Notes under the pieces: model-generated | Seen by the model: only the letters and a program-made list of their open reading frames with translations | Database searches by the model: none | Told to the model about the DNA's origin: nothing | Part shown: piece by piece, positions 61,401 through 63,476 of the stretch | Numbering within the stretch: position 1 is the first letter of the stretch | How the letters are laid out: every line of letters starts with the position of its first letter | Position numbers and translations under genes: made by a program | Assembly (NCBI GenBank): GCA_946894095.1 | Contig: OX335643.1 | Coordinates: forward strand, 10,093,036 to 10,157,035 | Source of the DNA: Incurvaria masculella | Taxonomy: Eukaryota; Arthropoda; Insecta; Lepidoptera; Incurvariidae | DNA: 64,000 nucleotides | Direction: 5' to 3'

Positions 61401-61955
61401 TTCCCCCCGCTTCCCCGCACAGTGTCACGCTGCGATCCTTAGTAATATGAGTTAACAACATCTCCTCTCTCCCTCTATCCTCCGTGGTGCTAAGTATGTC
61501 AGGATCTCTTTGGATTGGGAATATAAAAAAGCCAGTATCGAATGAATGAATGAATAAATTCTTAAATATAGAAAACAAATACAATTCAAAACAACAACTA
61601 AATTTCAAATAGGCGCACTTATCGCTAAGAGTGATTTCTTTCAGTCAACCTTTGGGGTGATGAGGAGAGATAATCTAAAATATCTATAGGTACACACAGC
61701 AGCAATCTGTAGGTACACACAATAGTAATTTGAAAGGAAAAAGAATAAAACAAATAAAATAAAATGGTATCAAGTGTATGTACAAATAGTATGAATTTGG
61801 AGAAGAATTCGTGTTAATTCACGGTATTTCTGTTTGATTTCAGGAAAAACATTTACCTACTGAAGCAGTGCGAGTTGAAGGTTTTGGAGCGGGCGATAGA
61901 ATATACCAAGGAAGTTTTAGAAAAGCTGCCCAAAGAAACAGCACCACAATCATAG
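16141..61955 (+). CDS. Setd3: SETD3 orthologue, actin-histidine N-methyltransferase (whole gene, 9 coding exons)
   Basis: Join 16141-16444, 16988-17209, 17868-17956, 19500-19636, 57386-57482, 58254-58381, 58678-58877, 59754-59952, 61844-61955. This gives 1488 nt, 495 residues plus TAG, with all introns GT-AG and all phases consistent. The family methylates the conserved histidine of actin (His73) using S-adenosylmethionine, in the cytoplasm. Seen: N-terminus MGRKSQ; start of the SET fold with GYGLGL at residues 110-115; RQN at 260-262; WDMCNH at 274-279; IFYGVRSN at 311-318 with the expected catalytic Tyr313; then a helical C-terminal substrate-binding domain to 495. Human SETD3 is about 100 residues longer, mainly a C-terminal tail absent here. 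The ATG at 16141 is chosen because it matches the family N-terminus and has A at -3 and G at +4. Intron 4 spans 37.7 kb and holds an antisense gene. Very confident of the identity; UTRs are uncertain. Confidence 0.95.
16820..16915. mobile_element. Decayed Helitron-type tail in Setd3 intron 1
   Basis: CATTGACCCGAGCTTCGCTT, then ACCCGGGTATCTCAG resembles the GACCCGAGC..CCGGGT hairpin of the tail at 33769 but lacks CTAG. Confidence 0.4.
16988..17209 (+). CDS. Setd3: Setd3 exon 2 (residues 102-175), start of SET domain
   Basis: Acceptor TCAATTCCAG|GTG and donor CCAG|GTCTGT; 222 nt, phase 1 in and out. It encodes GVEIAPFPGYGLGLRV, the conserved N-terminal SET strand and AdoMet-pocket loop, then the VPRHLMMT and NVTLALFLLMEK segments typical of SETD3 and LSMT proteins. 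Confidence 0.95.
17505..17664 (+). mobile_element. Helitron-type non-autonomous element end, Setd3 intron 2
   Basis: AACGGTTCAACCGATTTAAA, then CGAGCAAAGCAGGGCAACTT and terminal AGCTAG|T, as in lepidopteran Helitrons (3' hairpin then CTAG before T). Confidence 0.6.
17868..17956 (+). CDS. Setd3: Setd3 exon 3 (residues 176-205), SET-I insert
   Basis: Acceptor GTTTGCAG|AGTC and donor CTAAAG|GTGGAG; 89 nt, phase 1 to 0. It encodes ESFWKPYLDVLPETY followed by LYFTPEELQELK. The FW.PY...LP block is characteristic of SETD3, SETD4, SETD6 and Rubisco LSMT relatives. Confidence 0.94.
17957..19499 (+). other. Setd3: Setd3 intron 3, no repeat recognised
   Basis: AT-rich; open frames at 18177 and 18713 have no coding support. 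Confidence 0.5.
19500..19636 (+). CDS. Setd3: Setd3 exon 4 (residues 206-250)
   Basis: Acceptor TCATTTCAG|CCA and donor TACCG|GTAAGT; 137 nt, phase 0 to 2. It encodes the iSET helices including ARQYSYLYEKI and ends in FTYDHY plus the first two bases of an Arg codon. The next exon is 37.7 kb away, yet the joined reading YDHYR-WAVSTVMTRQN matches the family without a gap. Confidence 0.94.
20824..21184. mobile_element. GGCCCGTAAG foldback MITE
   Basis: Left GGCCCGTAAGTTATGCTCCC and ATACAAACGTAGTTTACTAA are mirrored at the right end (TTAGTAAACTACGTTTGTAT ... CTTACGGGCCC). It lies 260 bases past the nested gene's stop and contains AATAAA in that gene's orientation. Confidence 0.8.
20907..20912 (-). 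terminator. Possible poly(A) signal for the nested gene, inside a MITE
   Basis: It reads AATAAA on the minus strand, about 535 bases past the stop. I found no canonical hexamer between 21445 and 21185, so the first one available lies in the foldback element at 20824-21184. Confidence 0.35.
21446..21942 (-). CDS. Nested gene exon 5: EF-hand-like loop, membrane helix and cytoplasmic tail (residues 893-1057)
   Basis: Acceptor ACTATTACAG|GTACT, phase 1; stop at 21446. It encodes PERDVDGDGLIVLEDLQQL, with Asp at positions 1, 3 and 5, Gly at 6 and Ile at 8 of a calcium-loop pattern, but Asp rather than Glu at position 12. The membrane helix is ATIASAAIVGLTIVLFIMTY, followed by a basic stop-transfer signal and a Ser/Asn/Thr tail ending HKPFQ. 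Confidence 0.87.
21446..41240 (-). CDS. Unrecognised type I single-pass membrane protein nested in Setd3 intron 4 (whole gene, 5 exons)
   Basis: Minus-strand join: 41097-41240, 25897-26553, 22912-24193, 22233-22826, 21446-21942. This gives 3174 nt, 1057 residues plus stop, with all introns GT-AG and phases consistent. Seen: signal peptide at about 1-25; three Arg/Lys clusters (79-90, 121-126, 146-155) that could be proprotein-convertase sites; Leu motifs LSLSELL and LSLSDLL at 287-304 and a related LSERNMTINELV at 702-713; a Thr/Glu-rich, probably glycosylated middle with several N-x-S/T sequons; an EF-hand-like loop DVDGDGLIVLED at 906-917; membrane helix at about 963-985, then KWRKQRK and a 72-residue Ser/Asn-rich tail. 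I do not recognise the family. It is probably a cell-surface or secretory-pathway protein. Extra exons in the 14.5-kb first intron cannot be excluded. Confidence 0.82.
22233..22826 (-). CDS. Nested gene exon 4 (residues 695-892)
   Basis: The acceptor TTATTAACAG|GAGGTG and donor ACACAGG|GTGAGA bound 594 nt, phase 1 both ends. It opens GARLAKILSERNMTINELVE, which echoes the Leu motifs at the start of exon 3, then QIHLADIFHNTS. The rest is polar and probably extracellular. Confidence 0.85.
22912..24193 (-). CDS. Nested gene exon 3 (residues 268-694), Leu motifs and Thr-rich stalk
   Basis: The acceptor TTGTTTCAG|GAGCAA and donor ATGCATG|GTAAGT bound 1282 nt, phase 0 to 1. The exon opens with paired Leu motifs (KIKELL, LSLSELL, LSLSDLL). 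It continues with Asn/Ser/Thr-rich sequence holding sequons such as NAT, NES, NLT and NET, a Thr run near VYIMTTTEEITTTLP, and basic clusters. It has an open frame of more than 420 codons. Confidence 0.85.
24203..25670. other. Nested gene intron 2 with mixed repeats
   Basis: A 38-bp unit (GTCGCTAATTAATTAAAGAA...) is tandemly duplicated at 24663-24737. A GGGTTCCGTACCC element fragment lies at 24945-25110 with a GTCC microsatellite. The rest is AT-rich. Confidence 0.55.
25671..25800 (-). mobile_element. SINE body fragment in nested gene intron 2
   Basis: ATCCAATGCGATGGTACCAA and ACCCTACCGCCCAGTAAGTT match the body. The copy is on the same strand as the host gene. Confidence 0.6.
25897..26553 (-). 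CDS. Nested gene exon 2 (residues 49-267), basic and charged ectodomain
   Basis: The acceptor GGATTACAG|TCATGG and donor AAACAG|GTAAGA bound 657 nt, phase 0 both ends. The protein starts SWRAVDALTAV, passes three Arg/Lys-rich blocks, and becomes acidic toward KSYRVPYSLARKQ. The first half is GC-rich and low in complexity, and is probably disordered. Confidence 0.8.
26755..27222 (+). mobile_element. SINE copy interrupted by ~180 bp
   Basis: The body runs 26755-26985 (GTGGTTCGGATTCTACG... CACCTAGTTCACATG) and resumes 27165-27222 (GACAGCAGGTGTGGTAATAG, CCATGTCCAGTTACG). The insert holds AAGAAGAGCCGACAAACTAA, possibly a LINE piece. Confidence 0.6.
27505..27645 (+). mobile_element. SINE 3' fragment, rearranged
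   Basis: CAATGAAAAATTGTCCATGT and TCAATGTAGCCGTGC, with local duplication of the GTTCAATGTAGC block in inverted order. Confidence 0.45.
27646..28250. other. No supported feature
   Basis: A 101-codon frame at 27704 has no recognisable domain. Confidence 0.35.
28278..28420 (-). mobile_element. LINE 3' tail with GAAT microsatellite
   Basis: GAATGAATGAATGAATGAAT, then AGAAAACAAATACGGTTATA and AGTGATTTCTTCCAGT. A second copy is at 61535-61660. It is typical of CR1-like LINE tails ending in a 4-bp repeat. Confidence 0.55.
28915..29400 (-). mobile_element. jockey-like LINE, C-terminal RT remnant
   Basis: The minus strand reads SIQRKTVRLVDDTEVSLNL, with downstream NARRNCIMLY, then RVGKKWNELPSELFPSKYNQ and GSFKHCVKKHL after frame breaks. 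The QR...RLV.D, C..L and R..WN.LP...FK..V.KHL pattern is the usual end of jockey/CR1-type ORF2. Several frameshifts; not functional. Confidence 0.8.
29575..29655 (-). repeat. tRNA-like SINE head or tRNA pseudogene
   Basis: Minus strand GGATAGCTCAGCGATCAGAG (good A box), an anticodon-arm-like stretch, then CACGGTCGGATCCTG (B box). The acceptor stem does not pair, so it is not a working tRNA. Confidence 0.5.
29656..30654. other. No gene; short dispersed repeats
   Basis: A block at 29675-29760 (AACATCTGTCAAAGCTGTCA) recurs inverted at 35352-35410. A CCGACTTCAAA repeat is at 30120-30165. Confidence 0.45.
30655..30925 (-). mobile_element. SINE copy with AT-rich insertion
   Basis: Body blocks ACCTGACATTGCAGGCCACT and CCATAGTTTTGTCCAATACG are separated by an AAATAAAT-rich insertion at about 30763-30805. 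Confidence 0.55.
31050..31390 (+). mobile_element. jockey-like LINE, decayed RT C-terminal fragment
   Basis: MENARRNCITLSLRR and CRCNASRVIIWRSGE-like readings parallel the 28915-29400 copy; GAGAATGCTCGTCGGAACTG is shared exactly in reverse complement. Frames are broken. Confidence 0.65.
31570..31900 (-). mobile_element. SINE copy interrupted by ~155 bp
   Basis: GAAACAAGGTGTCATGCCAG to TTTGACCATATTCAG, then an unrelated insert at 31672-31826, then CGGGACTATCCCTAGTAAAT and CACGTGGAATCCGAACC. Confidence 0.6.
32110..32375 (-). mobile_element. SINE copy with degenerate head
   Basis: Body plus GGAGTAGCTCGCATTCGTGA, matching the head-proximal segment (GAGCAGCTTGCATTC) of the tRNA-headed copy at 4829. 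Confidence 0.55.
32376..32688 (-). other. Unrecognised open frame of about 100 codons
   Basis: The minus frame reads ...PRRSKLNLGRTKHAIQTARV ... EEHNAGVASPVDTDRATDEE and runs into the SINE downstream. Composition is coding-like and less AT-rich than the surroundings. It has no ATG context or splice signals I trust, and may be transposon-derived. Confidence 0.25.
32727..32872 (+). mobile_element. Young SINE 3' fragment
   Basis: GTGTTTTCCATCCAGTTCAA to GCCATCCATGTCCAGTCACA plus A tail. Nearly identical to the tail half of the 12572 copy, so 5'-truncated on insertion. Preceded by GGTTAGGTTTGGTTAGGTTA. Confidence 0.75.
33230..33796 (+). mobile_element. Non-autonomous Helitron-type element
   Basis: ATAACTCTTAAACCGATCAT near the start. 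The end has CCCGAGCGTAGCCGGG (hairpin) then GTACCGCAGCTAG|T. The inner 250 bases contain an 82-codon minus frame without recognisable identity. Helitrons often carry host fragments. Confidence 0.65.
33797..34224. other. AT-rich, no feature
   Basis: Includes an AT microsatellite at about 33990. Confidence 0.4.
34356..34521. mobile_element. MITE with CTGATGCTGAGATTCAT ends
   Basis: CTTGGCTGAGTCAAAGTATG and TACTTTGGCTCAGCCAAG, with outer ATTCAT/ATGAAT arms, form a ~165-bp foldback. Confidence 0.75.
34522..35997. other. No gene recognised
   Basis: GC-richer patch 35560-35850 with overlapping open frames and local repeats (GGTCACCCCGGAACAG / GGTCACACCGGAACCG), possibly a decayed gene or transposon piece. 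Confidence 0.3.
35998..36232 (+). mobile_element. SINE body copy
   Basis: GTGAAACTATAGGACCCCAT through ATGCCCAGTCACATAAAAAA, with moderate divergence and no head. Confidence 0.6.
36399..36546. repeat. Foldback element ~148 bp
   Basis: GCCTAAGTCCAATAATAGGT ... AGCGTTATGAGATAAC pairs with GTTATCTCATAACGCTATAA ... CTATTAGCGGACTCAGGC. Confidence 0.8.
36569..36771. mobile_element. GTTACCATGG MITE, copy B (most diverged)
   Basis: GTTACTATGATAAATTCACA, GGCAAGTGAGTAATTAAATC and CTTGCCTGTTCATCCGGCGG. Confidence 0.6.
36776..36945 (-). mobile_element. SINE body fragment
   Basis: AACGTGACATAAATGACTGA to TGGATGGAAAACACGGACAA; it abuts a + strand copy, making an inverted pair. Confidence 0.55.
36960..37240 (+). 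mobile_element. 5S-headed SINE, deleted body
   Basis: GGCGCGACACCTCGGGGTTC, GGTTAAGCAACAATCGTGGT and TATTGGATGGGCGATC align with the 5S-like head. Most of the central body is missing before GGCATGGCACCTTGTACC and the tail. Confidence 0.65.
37373..37546. mobile_element. GTTACCATGG MITE, copy C
   Basis: GTTACCATGGTAGATTAACT and GAGTTAATTTACCATGGTAA are long inverted ends. Confidence 0.8.
37956..38110 (+). promoter_or_regulatory. Orphan core promoter and possible micro-exon
   Basis: TATAAAG at 37956, initiator TCAGT at 37993, about 95 bases of leader, then ATG at 38091 and a 20-nt open stretch MCAVIC ending GCGG|GTAAGC. Very short first coding exons before a long intron are typical of insect cuticle and secreted-protein genes. 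No downstream exon could be recognised. The TATA-initiator spacing (39) is a little long. It could be a gene fragment moved by a transposon. Confidence 0.35.
38111..39664. other. No gene; one CCGACTTCAAA repeat
   Basis: Minus copy of the GAGAACCTTCTCCTTTCTTT / GAAGTCGGTT repeat at 38175-38225. The rest is AT-rich with frames lacking support. Confidence 0.4.
39665..39705. repeat. Perfect hairpin, 16-bp arms and 9-nt loop
   Basis: AAAAGTCCATATCAAG at 39665-39680 is exactly inverted at 39690-39705. Confidence 0.9.
39706..40801. other. No supported feature
   Basis: Open frames at 39801 and 40424 lack recognisable domains. Confidence 0.35.
40802..40974. repeat. Two-unit direct repeat (86-bp period)
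   Basis: Unit 1 (GCAGAGTTTGTCCCC at 40814) and unit 2 (GCAGATCTTGTCCCC at 40900) share about 60 bases, each ending CTAGAATAAAA. The second contains a TTTC microsatellite. It lies just inside intron 1 of the nested gene. Confidence 0.7.
41097..41240 (-). CDS. Nested gene exon 1, signal peptide (residues 1-48)
   Basis: The ATG at 41240-41238 has A at -3 and G at +4. The exon encodes MGRPWSVVTMPLLSTLAALV and continues ILAHS, a good secretion signal, then an acidic and Arg-rich stretch ending PDYDQ. The donor is GACCAG|GTGAGC, phase 0. The exon is GC-rich. Confidence 0.82.
41496..41501 (-). promoter_or_regulatory. Possible initiator of the nested gene
   Basis: It reads TGTCAGTTAA on the minus strand, about 256 bases before the ATG. 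No clear TATA box is seen. This is a weak call by motif only. Confidence 0.2.
41620..41745 (-). other. GC-rich block upstream of the nested gene
   Basis: This CpG-dense stretch stands out from AT-rich surroundings, 380-500 bases upstream of exon 1. It could be a promoter-proximal region or a non-coding first exon. No function is visible. Confidence 0.3.
41947..42106 (+). mobile_element. GCCTGGTTTTCACC MITE, copy 1
   Basis: GCCTGGTTTTCACCGACTGC, AAAGGGCCTTTATTATTAAA and the inverted end AGTACTTGGTGAGAGAGACC. A second copy is at 57138. Confidence 0.7.
42107..42756. other. Degenerate GATTCC-rich stretch, no gene
   Basis: GATTTCC/GATTCCTCGA motifs recur irregularly at 42300-42480. A CCGACTT repeat is at 42122. 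Confidence 0.35.
42757..42815. repeat. Hairpin, 22-bp arms (1 mismatch) and 15-nt loop
   Basis: GCATCACGGTGGCTGAGGCT (+TC) against GAAGCCTCAGCCACCGTAAT (+GC). It has a precursor-like shape, GC-rich. Confidence 0.88.
42864..43081. mobile_element. GTTACCATGG MITE, copy D
   Basis: CCATGGTAAATTAACTCGCC and GGCGAGTAAATTTACCATGG inverted ends; the most complete copy. Confidence 0.8.
43082..44269. other. No gene recognised
   Basis: AT-rich to 43840. A CpG-rich patch 43880-44090 with CCGCCACCGCCGCCGTCGCC carries overlapping short frames but no recognisable product. Confidence 0.35.
44280..44725. repeat. Minisatellite of tRNA-like units, ~73 bp x 6
   Basis: GTTCGATC-type boxes recur at about 44310, 44392, 44455, 44529, 44602 and 44674, each preceded by CTTGCNTNCTGGAGGTCT-like sequence. 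Each unit resembles the anticodon arm, variable loop and T arm (B box) of a tRNA. Confidence 0.7.
44864..44879. repeat. Poly(C) run
   Basis: About 16 consecutive C, just after a CpG-rich segment. Its length may be uncertain in assembly. Confidence 0.9.
44940..45523. other. AT-rich, no feature
   Basis: No coding or repeat signal was recognised. Confidence 0.4.
45524..46036. mobile_element. Near-perfect 220-bp-arm hairpin (foldback element)
   Basis: Left arm 45524-45743 (AAATAATAGTTTAAAAAAAC ... AAAAAGCGTGGGGTGC) is mirrored at 45817-46036 with only a few differences by eye, leaving a 73-nt loop. AT-rich, no open frame. High arm identity suggests recent origin or gene conversion. Confidence 0.92.
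46300..46565. repeat. GCGCGCCT dispersed repeat, copy 1
   Basis: Blocks GGGACCCGCTGTCTCC, AACTACCAATCG and CATTCGCGAGCGGTGGCGAT align with 53565-53850 in the same order. Family unknown. Confidence 0.5.
46803..46915. repeat. Foldback element ~110 bp
   Basis: CGATTATTGTAATGTTTTGA with GTCGGCGTCAGCC pairs with GGCTGACACCGACTCAAAAA and AACAATAATCG. Confidence 0.8.
47170..47686 (+). mobile_element. TTAA-flanked MITE, copy 1
   Basis: Bounded by TTAA at 47166-47169 and 47687-47690. Ends GGTCGCCCAACCCGGCGGG and, inverted, GGTGGCCCATC. It contains GTACAAAACCGTGCTGTTGC and CTTTCGGACCTTATAACTTA. No transposase. Confidence 0.8.
48365..48490 (+). mobile_element. Truncated Helitron-type 5' part
   Basis: TCCTTACTAATATTATGAAT, GCGAAAGTAACTCTGTCTGT and CCGCTAAACCAATTTTGATG are typical of lepidopteran repeat starts. 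It is cut by the next MITE. Confidence 0.5.
48491..49022 (+). mobile_element. TTAA-flanked MITE, copy 2 (left end damaged)
   Basis: Starts within TTTTGTGGCCCTTCCCGGCG and ends GGCCCACCTTAG, so both TTAA flanks are eroded. The interior is about as long as in the other copies. Confidence 0.75.
49023..49294. other. No supported feature
   Basis: Unique sequence. Confidence 0.35.
49295..49520 (-). mobile_element. SINE body, diverged
   Basis: GGTAACACCACGCCTACTGT, GTGTTATGTCCGGGCCTTCT and TACATGGGTTCCGAACCATG. Confidence 0.5.
49521..50320. other. No gene; CpG-rich island 49970-50150
   Basis: CGCGCACGCGCACGCGCAAC and GGGGTGGCGGCGCGG repeats. Overlapping frames on both strands come from the GC skew and have no recognisable product. 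Confidence 0.4.
50322..50622 (+). mobile_element. GGGTTCCGTACCC repeat, full copy
   Basis: AGGGTTCCGTACCCAAAGGG, a GTCC microsatellite, then GTACGGAACCCTTCTTGTGC, GAGTCCGACTCGCACTTGGC and CGG. It is a very common lepidopteran repeat. Confidence 0.75.
50735..51010 (-). mobile_element. SINE body copy
   Basis: ACTTGGATGGCTTATATCAC through CAGTTTTACGTGGGATCTGA, no head. Confidence 0.55.
51245..51500 (-). mobile_element. GGGTTCCGTACCC repeat, inverted copy
   Basis: Starts ACCGGCCAAGTGCGAGTCGG and runs to GGGTTCCGTTGGCATCC. It is inverted relative to the copy 620 bases upstream. Confidence 0.75.
51788..52321 (+). mobile_element. TTAA-flanked MITE, copy 3 (best ends)
   Basis: TTAA at 51784-51787 and 52322-52325. 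Ends GGTGGCCCAACCCGGCGGG and, inverted, GGTGGCCCATCCCGCTC. 534 bp with an interior like copy 1. Confidence 0.85.
52326..53564. other. No supported feature
   Basis: AT-rich; frames at 52203 and 53238 lack recognisable domains. Confidence 0.4.
53565..53850. repeat. GCGCGCCT dispersed repeat, copy 2
   Basis: TAGCGCGCCTCCCATGAGAC and ATTCGCGCGCGGCTACGATG parallel the copy at 46300. Confidence 0.5.
53851..54529. other. No supported feature
   Basis: Unique sequence. Confidence 0.35.
54530..54720 (-). mobile_element. tRNA-headed SINE, 5' part
   Basis: Minus strand CTTCGGTTCGATCCCCGCCC (B box) is followed by AACCACTTTTTTCCATTTCT and the body-proximal GTAAAACTGTAGGTC block, as in the 4829 copy. Confidence 0.6.
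54845..55200 (-). mobile_element. 5S-headed SINE, second subfamily
   Basis: The head on minus reads CCAGTGACGCGACGCCTTGC, AAGCTGGGTGAAGCAATCCT and TAGATGGGTGACCG, then the standard body to CCAGTTCCATAAAA. Confidence 0.7.
55201..55743. other. No supported feature
   Basis: Unique sequence with a short AT repeat near 55650. Confidence 0.35.
55744..56549 (+). mobile_element. Non-autonomous Helitron
   Basis: The start region has AAGTCGCTTTCTCTGTCCCT and a CTATATCCC tandem repeat, then CTTAAATCTTTAAAACTAAG and AGAGGAAGGTTTATATGTAT. The end has GCCCGGGCAAAGCCGGG (hairpin) and GGGCTGCTAG|T. Near the 3' side is a GC-rich patch with TATAAATA at 56344. The 5' border is approximate. Confidence 0.75.
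56550..57137. other. No supported feature
   Basis: AT-rich intron sequence. Confidence 0.4.
57138..57295 (+). mobile_element. GCCTGGTTTTCACC MITE, copy 2
   Basis: TTGCCTGGTTTTCACCAAGT, AAAGGGCCTTTATTAGTAAA and the inverted end AGTAGGTGAAAAAGGCCC. Only 90 bases before exon 5. Confidence 0.75.
57386..57482 (+). CDS. Setd3: Setd3 exon 5 (residues 251-283), AdoMet-binding NH motif
   Basis: Acceptor TTGTCATCAG|A and donor GGCAAG|GTGTGT; 97 nt, phase 2 to 0. It encodes WAVSTVMTRQN, then a loop ending IPLWDMCNHEHGK. Asn278 and His279 are the classic SET-domain cofactor residues. The loop between RQN and the WDMCNH block is about six residues shorter than I recall in human SETD3. Several decayed copies of this exon follow directly downstream. 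Confidence 0.95.
57505..57612 (+). pseudogene. Decayed tandem copy 1 of Setd3 exon 5
   Basis: The STVMTRQ coding block and the NHEHG-K end are recognisable. A 10-bp insertion before the TATGGGACAT block shifts the frame, and the acceptor AG has become AC (GACATGTG for CAGATGGG). The donor GGAAAG|GTGTGT is intact. Confidence 0.85.
57632..57718 (+). pseudogene. Decayed tandem copy 2 of Setd3 exon 5
   Basis: The frame is open (STVMTRQ... then FNHEHGK), but relative to exon 5 it has a 15-nt deletion, the Trp of WDM replaced by Cys, no acceptor AG, and a donor mutated to AAG|TTGTGT. Confidence 0.85.
57737..57830 (+). pseudogene. Decayed tandem copy 3 of Setd3 exon 5 (mostly 3' part)
   Basis: ACTGTCACACGCGGC may correspond to the TVMTRQ block. 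CACGAGCACGGCAAGGCG at the end clearly matches the exon/donor junction with GT changed to GC. The middle is rearranged. Confidence 0.6.
57987..58096 (+). pseudogene. Decayed tandem copy 4 of Setd3 exon 5
   Basis: It reads STIMTRESIVVGGLAFIPLW, then DM and a TGA stop where exon 5 has Cys277; His279 is Cys. It keeps the loop length of the true exon and a GT donor (GGCAAG|GTGTGG), but no acceptor AG. Confidence 0.85.
58105..58165 (+). pseudogene. Decayed 5' fragment (copy 5) of Setd3 exon 5
   Basis: GTCTTGATAAGTGAACAGTG followed by AAAATGTGATGACCCGACAC matches the start of the other copies, then similarity is lost. It lies about 90 bases before exon 6. Confidence 0.6.
58254..58381 (+). CDS. Setd3: Setd3 exon 6 (residues 284-325/326), catalytic tyrosine
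   Basis: Acceptor CCTTTCGTTGCAG|AACACG and donor AATGG|GTTAGT; 128 nt, phase 0 to 2. It encodes ECYALRDFNAGDQ followed by ILIFYGVRSNADFFLHNG. Tyr313 in FYG is the family's catalytic tyrosine and Arg316 its conserved partner. Confidence 0.95.
58678..58877 (+). CDS. Setd3: Setd3 exon 7 (residues 326-392), end of SET and start of LSMT substrate-binding domain
   Basis: Acceptor TCACTCCGCAG|TTT and donor GCGCAG|GTAGTT; 200 nt, phase 2 to 1. It encodes FVYPGNQQDSVTIPLGVS, then a Leu/Arg-rich helix, TYFTLYSGERPLSPELL and FIRVFNMSA. It is strongly GC-rich. A partial tandem copy starts about 16 bases after its donor. Confidence 0.94.
58893..58994 (+). pseudogene. Partial tandem copy of Setd3 exon 7
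   Basis: CAACCAGCGAGACAGCGTCA onward repeats exon 7 (58692 on) closely, with a 22-bp internal deletion and loss of everything after GTGACGTACTT. It lacks an acceptor, so it should not be spliced. Confidence 0.85.
59346..59596 (+). other. Possible cryptic alternative terminal exon in Setd3 intron 7
   Basis: CTTTGACACCACAG|GCGGT is a plausible acceptor, about 470 bases past exon 7. Read in the phase left by exon 7, the frame stays open for 82 codons (GGMPKLQPLRQNNDYLES...) to a stop at 59596. The product is unrelated to the normal C-terminus and I do not recognise it. No canonical AATAAA follows closely. Confidence 0.25.
59754..59952 (+). CDS. Setd3: Setd3 exon 8 (residues 393-458), substrate-binding helices
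   Basis: Acceptor ATACTTTCCAG|AT and donor GGACACAG|GTGAGC; 199 nt, phase 1 to 2. It encodes DELTHWLTDGNF, an Ala-rich helix with one long hydrophobic face, and EELSGHR. Sequence conservation is low, as expected for this domain, so placement rests on phase, splice sites and coding character. Confidence 0.88.
60020..60180 (+). mobile_element. GGGCCGAGTGCACGAA MITE, intact copy in Setd3 intron 8
   Basis: GGCCGAGTGCACGAACGGAC to CTCTTCGTGCAATCGGGGCT; the reference copy used to recognise those at 8761 and 12162. Confidence 0.85.
60355..60545 (-). mobile_element. GGGTTCCGTACC repeat, decayed
   Basis: ATGAAGGGTTCCGTACCATG, TACGGTTCATGAGATACAAC and a GACG microsatellite match the copy at 51245. 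Confidence 0.6.
60691..60900 (+). mobile_element. hAT-type element, one end only
   Basis: CAGTGGTTCTTAACCTTTT is a typical hAT terminal inverted repeat. The matching right end was not found, so the border at 60900 is nominal. Confidence 0.45.
61530..61660 (-). mobile_element. LINE 3' tail with GAAT microsatellite, copy 2
   Basis: Matches 28278-28420: GAATGAATGAATGAATAAAT, AGAAAACAAATACAATTCAA, AGTGATTTCTTTCAGTCAAC. Confidence 0.55.
61844..61955 (+). CDS. Setd3: Setd3 terminal exon 9 (residues 459-495)
   Basis: Acceptor TTTGATTTCAG|GAAAAA, stop TAG at 61953-61955; 112 nt, phase 2. It encodes RKNIYLLKQCELKVLERAIE, then a short Lys/Glu tail ending APQS. The 'QCELKVLERAIE' helix matches the last conserved helix of the family, and the long acidic tail of vertebrate SETD3 is absent. 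Confidence 0.92.
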
Positions 61956-62650
61956 AAATATGTACACATGAACAGTATTTTAGACTTTGTGTGAATTGAA
62001 CAAATTTTTATTTTGGTAAGACTTTCGTCATGAAATCTACAGAATCAGATCTTCAATAGGAGCAAATCTGTGGCTTAGCTTCAGACTACTAATCTTAAAT
62101 TTCTGTAATTCGCAGATTTAAATCAATTTACATCTTTGGTATTTCGGTATCACCTGATTTCAGTTCTCAAACCGTTACAGCGCCAGAAAGCAGAAAGTTT
62201 CACGACAGCAAGTCCATTTGAGGCATTTTTTCGCATCGGTTGTAACTGTGATTTCACGTGGAAATGTTTTCTGCTCAGTGCACATGAGTGCTTGTTTCTC
62301 CGTTAACATATACTTAAGTTGGTGGGGGTTAAGATGTTAGCAATGGTAACCCTAAAACTACTAAAAATGCTTGCTTTTACCCATCAGATTTTAGCAGCGC
62401 ATTTTGGACACATTTTGACTATATTTATGAATGTTCTCAAATTTTTTTTTTTTTTTATAAGCAGAGATCTCTATCTAATGAGAAGAGCTTGATCTTGAGT
62501 GCTCTGCTCCTAAAATATGTCTTAATGTTATATTTTTTCCACTGTACCTCATACCATGCCAATGTGTAACTTTATATTATTTTTGAACATCTCATAAGGT
62601 GATTAAGTATATTGTGCCTTAATTTTAAATAATAAAGACTCAATAAGTCG
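61956..62650 (+). other. Setd3: Setd3 3' UTR (predicted)
   Basis: Non-coding, AT-rich sequence between the TAG and the first canonical AATAAA. It contains a run of T at about 62441-62458. The end is predicted only from the poly(A) signal. Confidence 0.6.
62631..62636 (+). terminator. Poly(A) signal AATAAA for Setd3
   Basis: This is the canonical hexamer, in TTAAATAATAAAGACTC, about 680 bases after the stop codon. Confidence 0.55.
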
Positions 62651-63283
62651 GTCAGCCGATACTCTATACCTACAGAAATTAAGAACATACTTTGTGAAAT
62701 ATATTTATTGATGTAAATCAGGTAAGAATTATATTTAAATCAGGTTACATTATGTTTTAATGAATCACAGTATTGCGAACATTAAGTTATTTTTAATTAA
62801 TTTTAGATTCACAATTTCTACTATCGTTTTTGTTATATTTTTTAATAAAATGTTGTTGAACAATTACATTTAGTTTGTTTATCTTCATGTTTTTAAAATC
62901 ACTTACATACTATTAATATTTACATGTTGAATTAATCTCATACATTTTTCTTATTTCCTAAGAAAATCATTTTTTATTTCTATTATTTAATTGTAAATAA
63001 AAAAACATATACATAATCATAGTGATATTTGTATTATAAATTCTAAATTTAAATACTTCCCTACTGTCATGTATCAACATGGAATACAATGTAATAATGA
63101 TGTAATCTCATGACATTTTCCCTTTATCAGTTTCCTAACCCTGTATGTTTTCATGTTATCGTTTTCTATAAGGCAAATGACCTAAGAAGCGCCTATTGTA
63201 CATTACTTTAGGCGGAATTAAGACCCAGTTAGCTAGCATTTAGAGAAAACATACATTTTTATACATAATGACATTACAATTTT
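62651..63283. other. AT-rich 3' flank of Setd3, no feature
   Basis: No coding or repeat signal was recognised. Confidence 0.45.
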
Positions 63284-63476
63284 ATTAATGTTCTTAAGCG
63301 GGGCTTACGCGAACAATTTTGAAGAAAGATAACTTTTAAATACCTTTCTTAAACCCGACGTTTCGAAAGGAGTTGCATCCAATCGTGATCACGGGAGAAC
63401 TGTTCTGTTCTGAAAGGTATTATAAAGTTATCTTTCTTCAAAATTGTTCGCGTAAGCCCCGCTTAAGAACATTAAT
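63284..63476. mobile_element. Foldback element with ~64-bp arms
   Basis: ATTAATGTTCTTAAGCGGGG ... AAAGATAACTTTTAAATACC is inverted at 63412-63476. The loop holds CCCGACGTTTCGAAAGG and TGATCACGGGAGAAC. Confidence 0.9.
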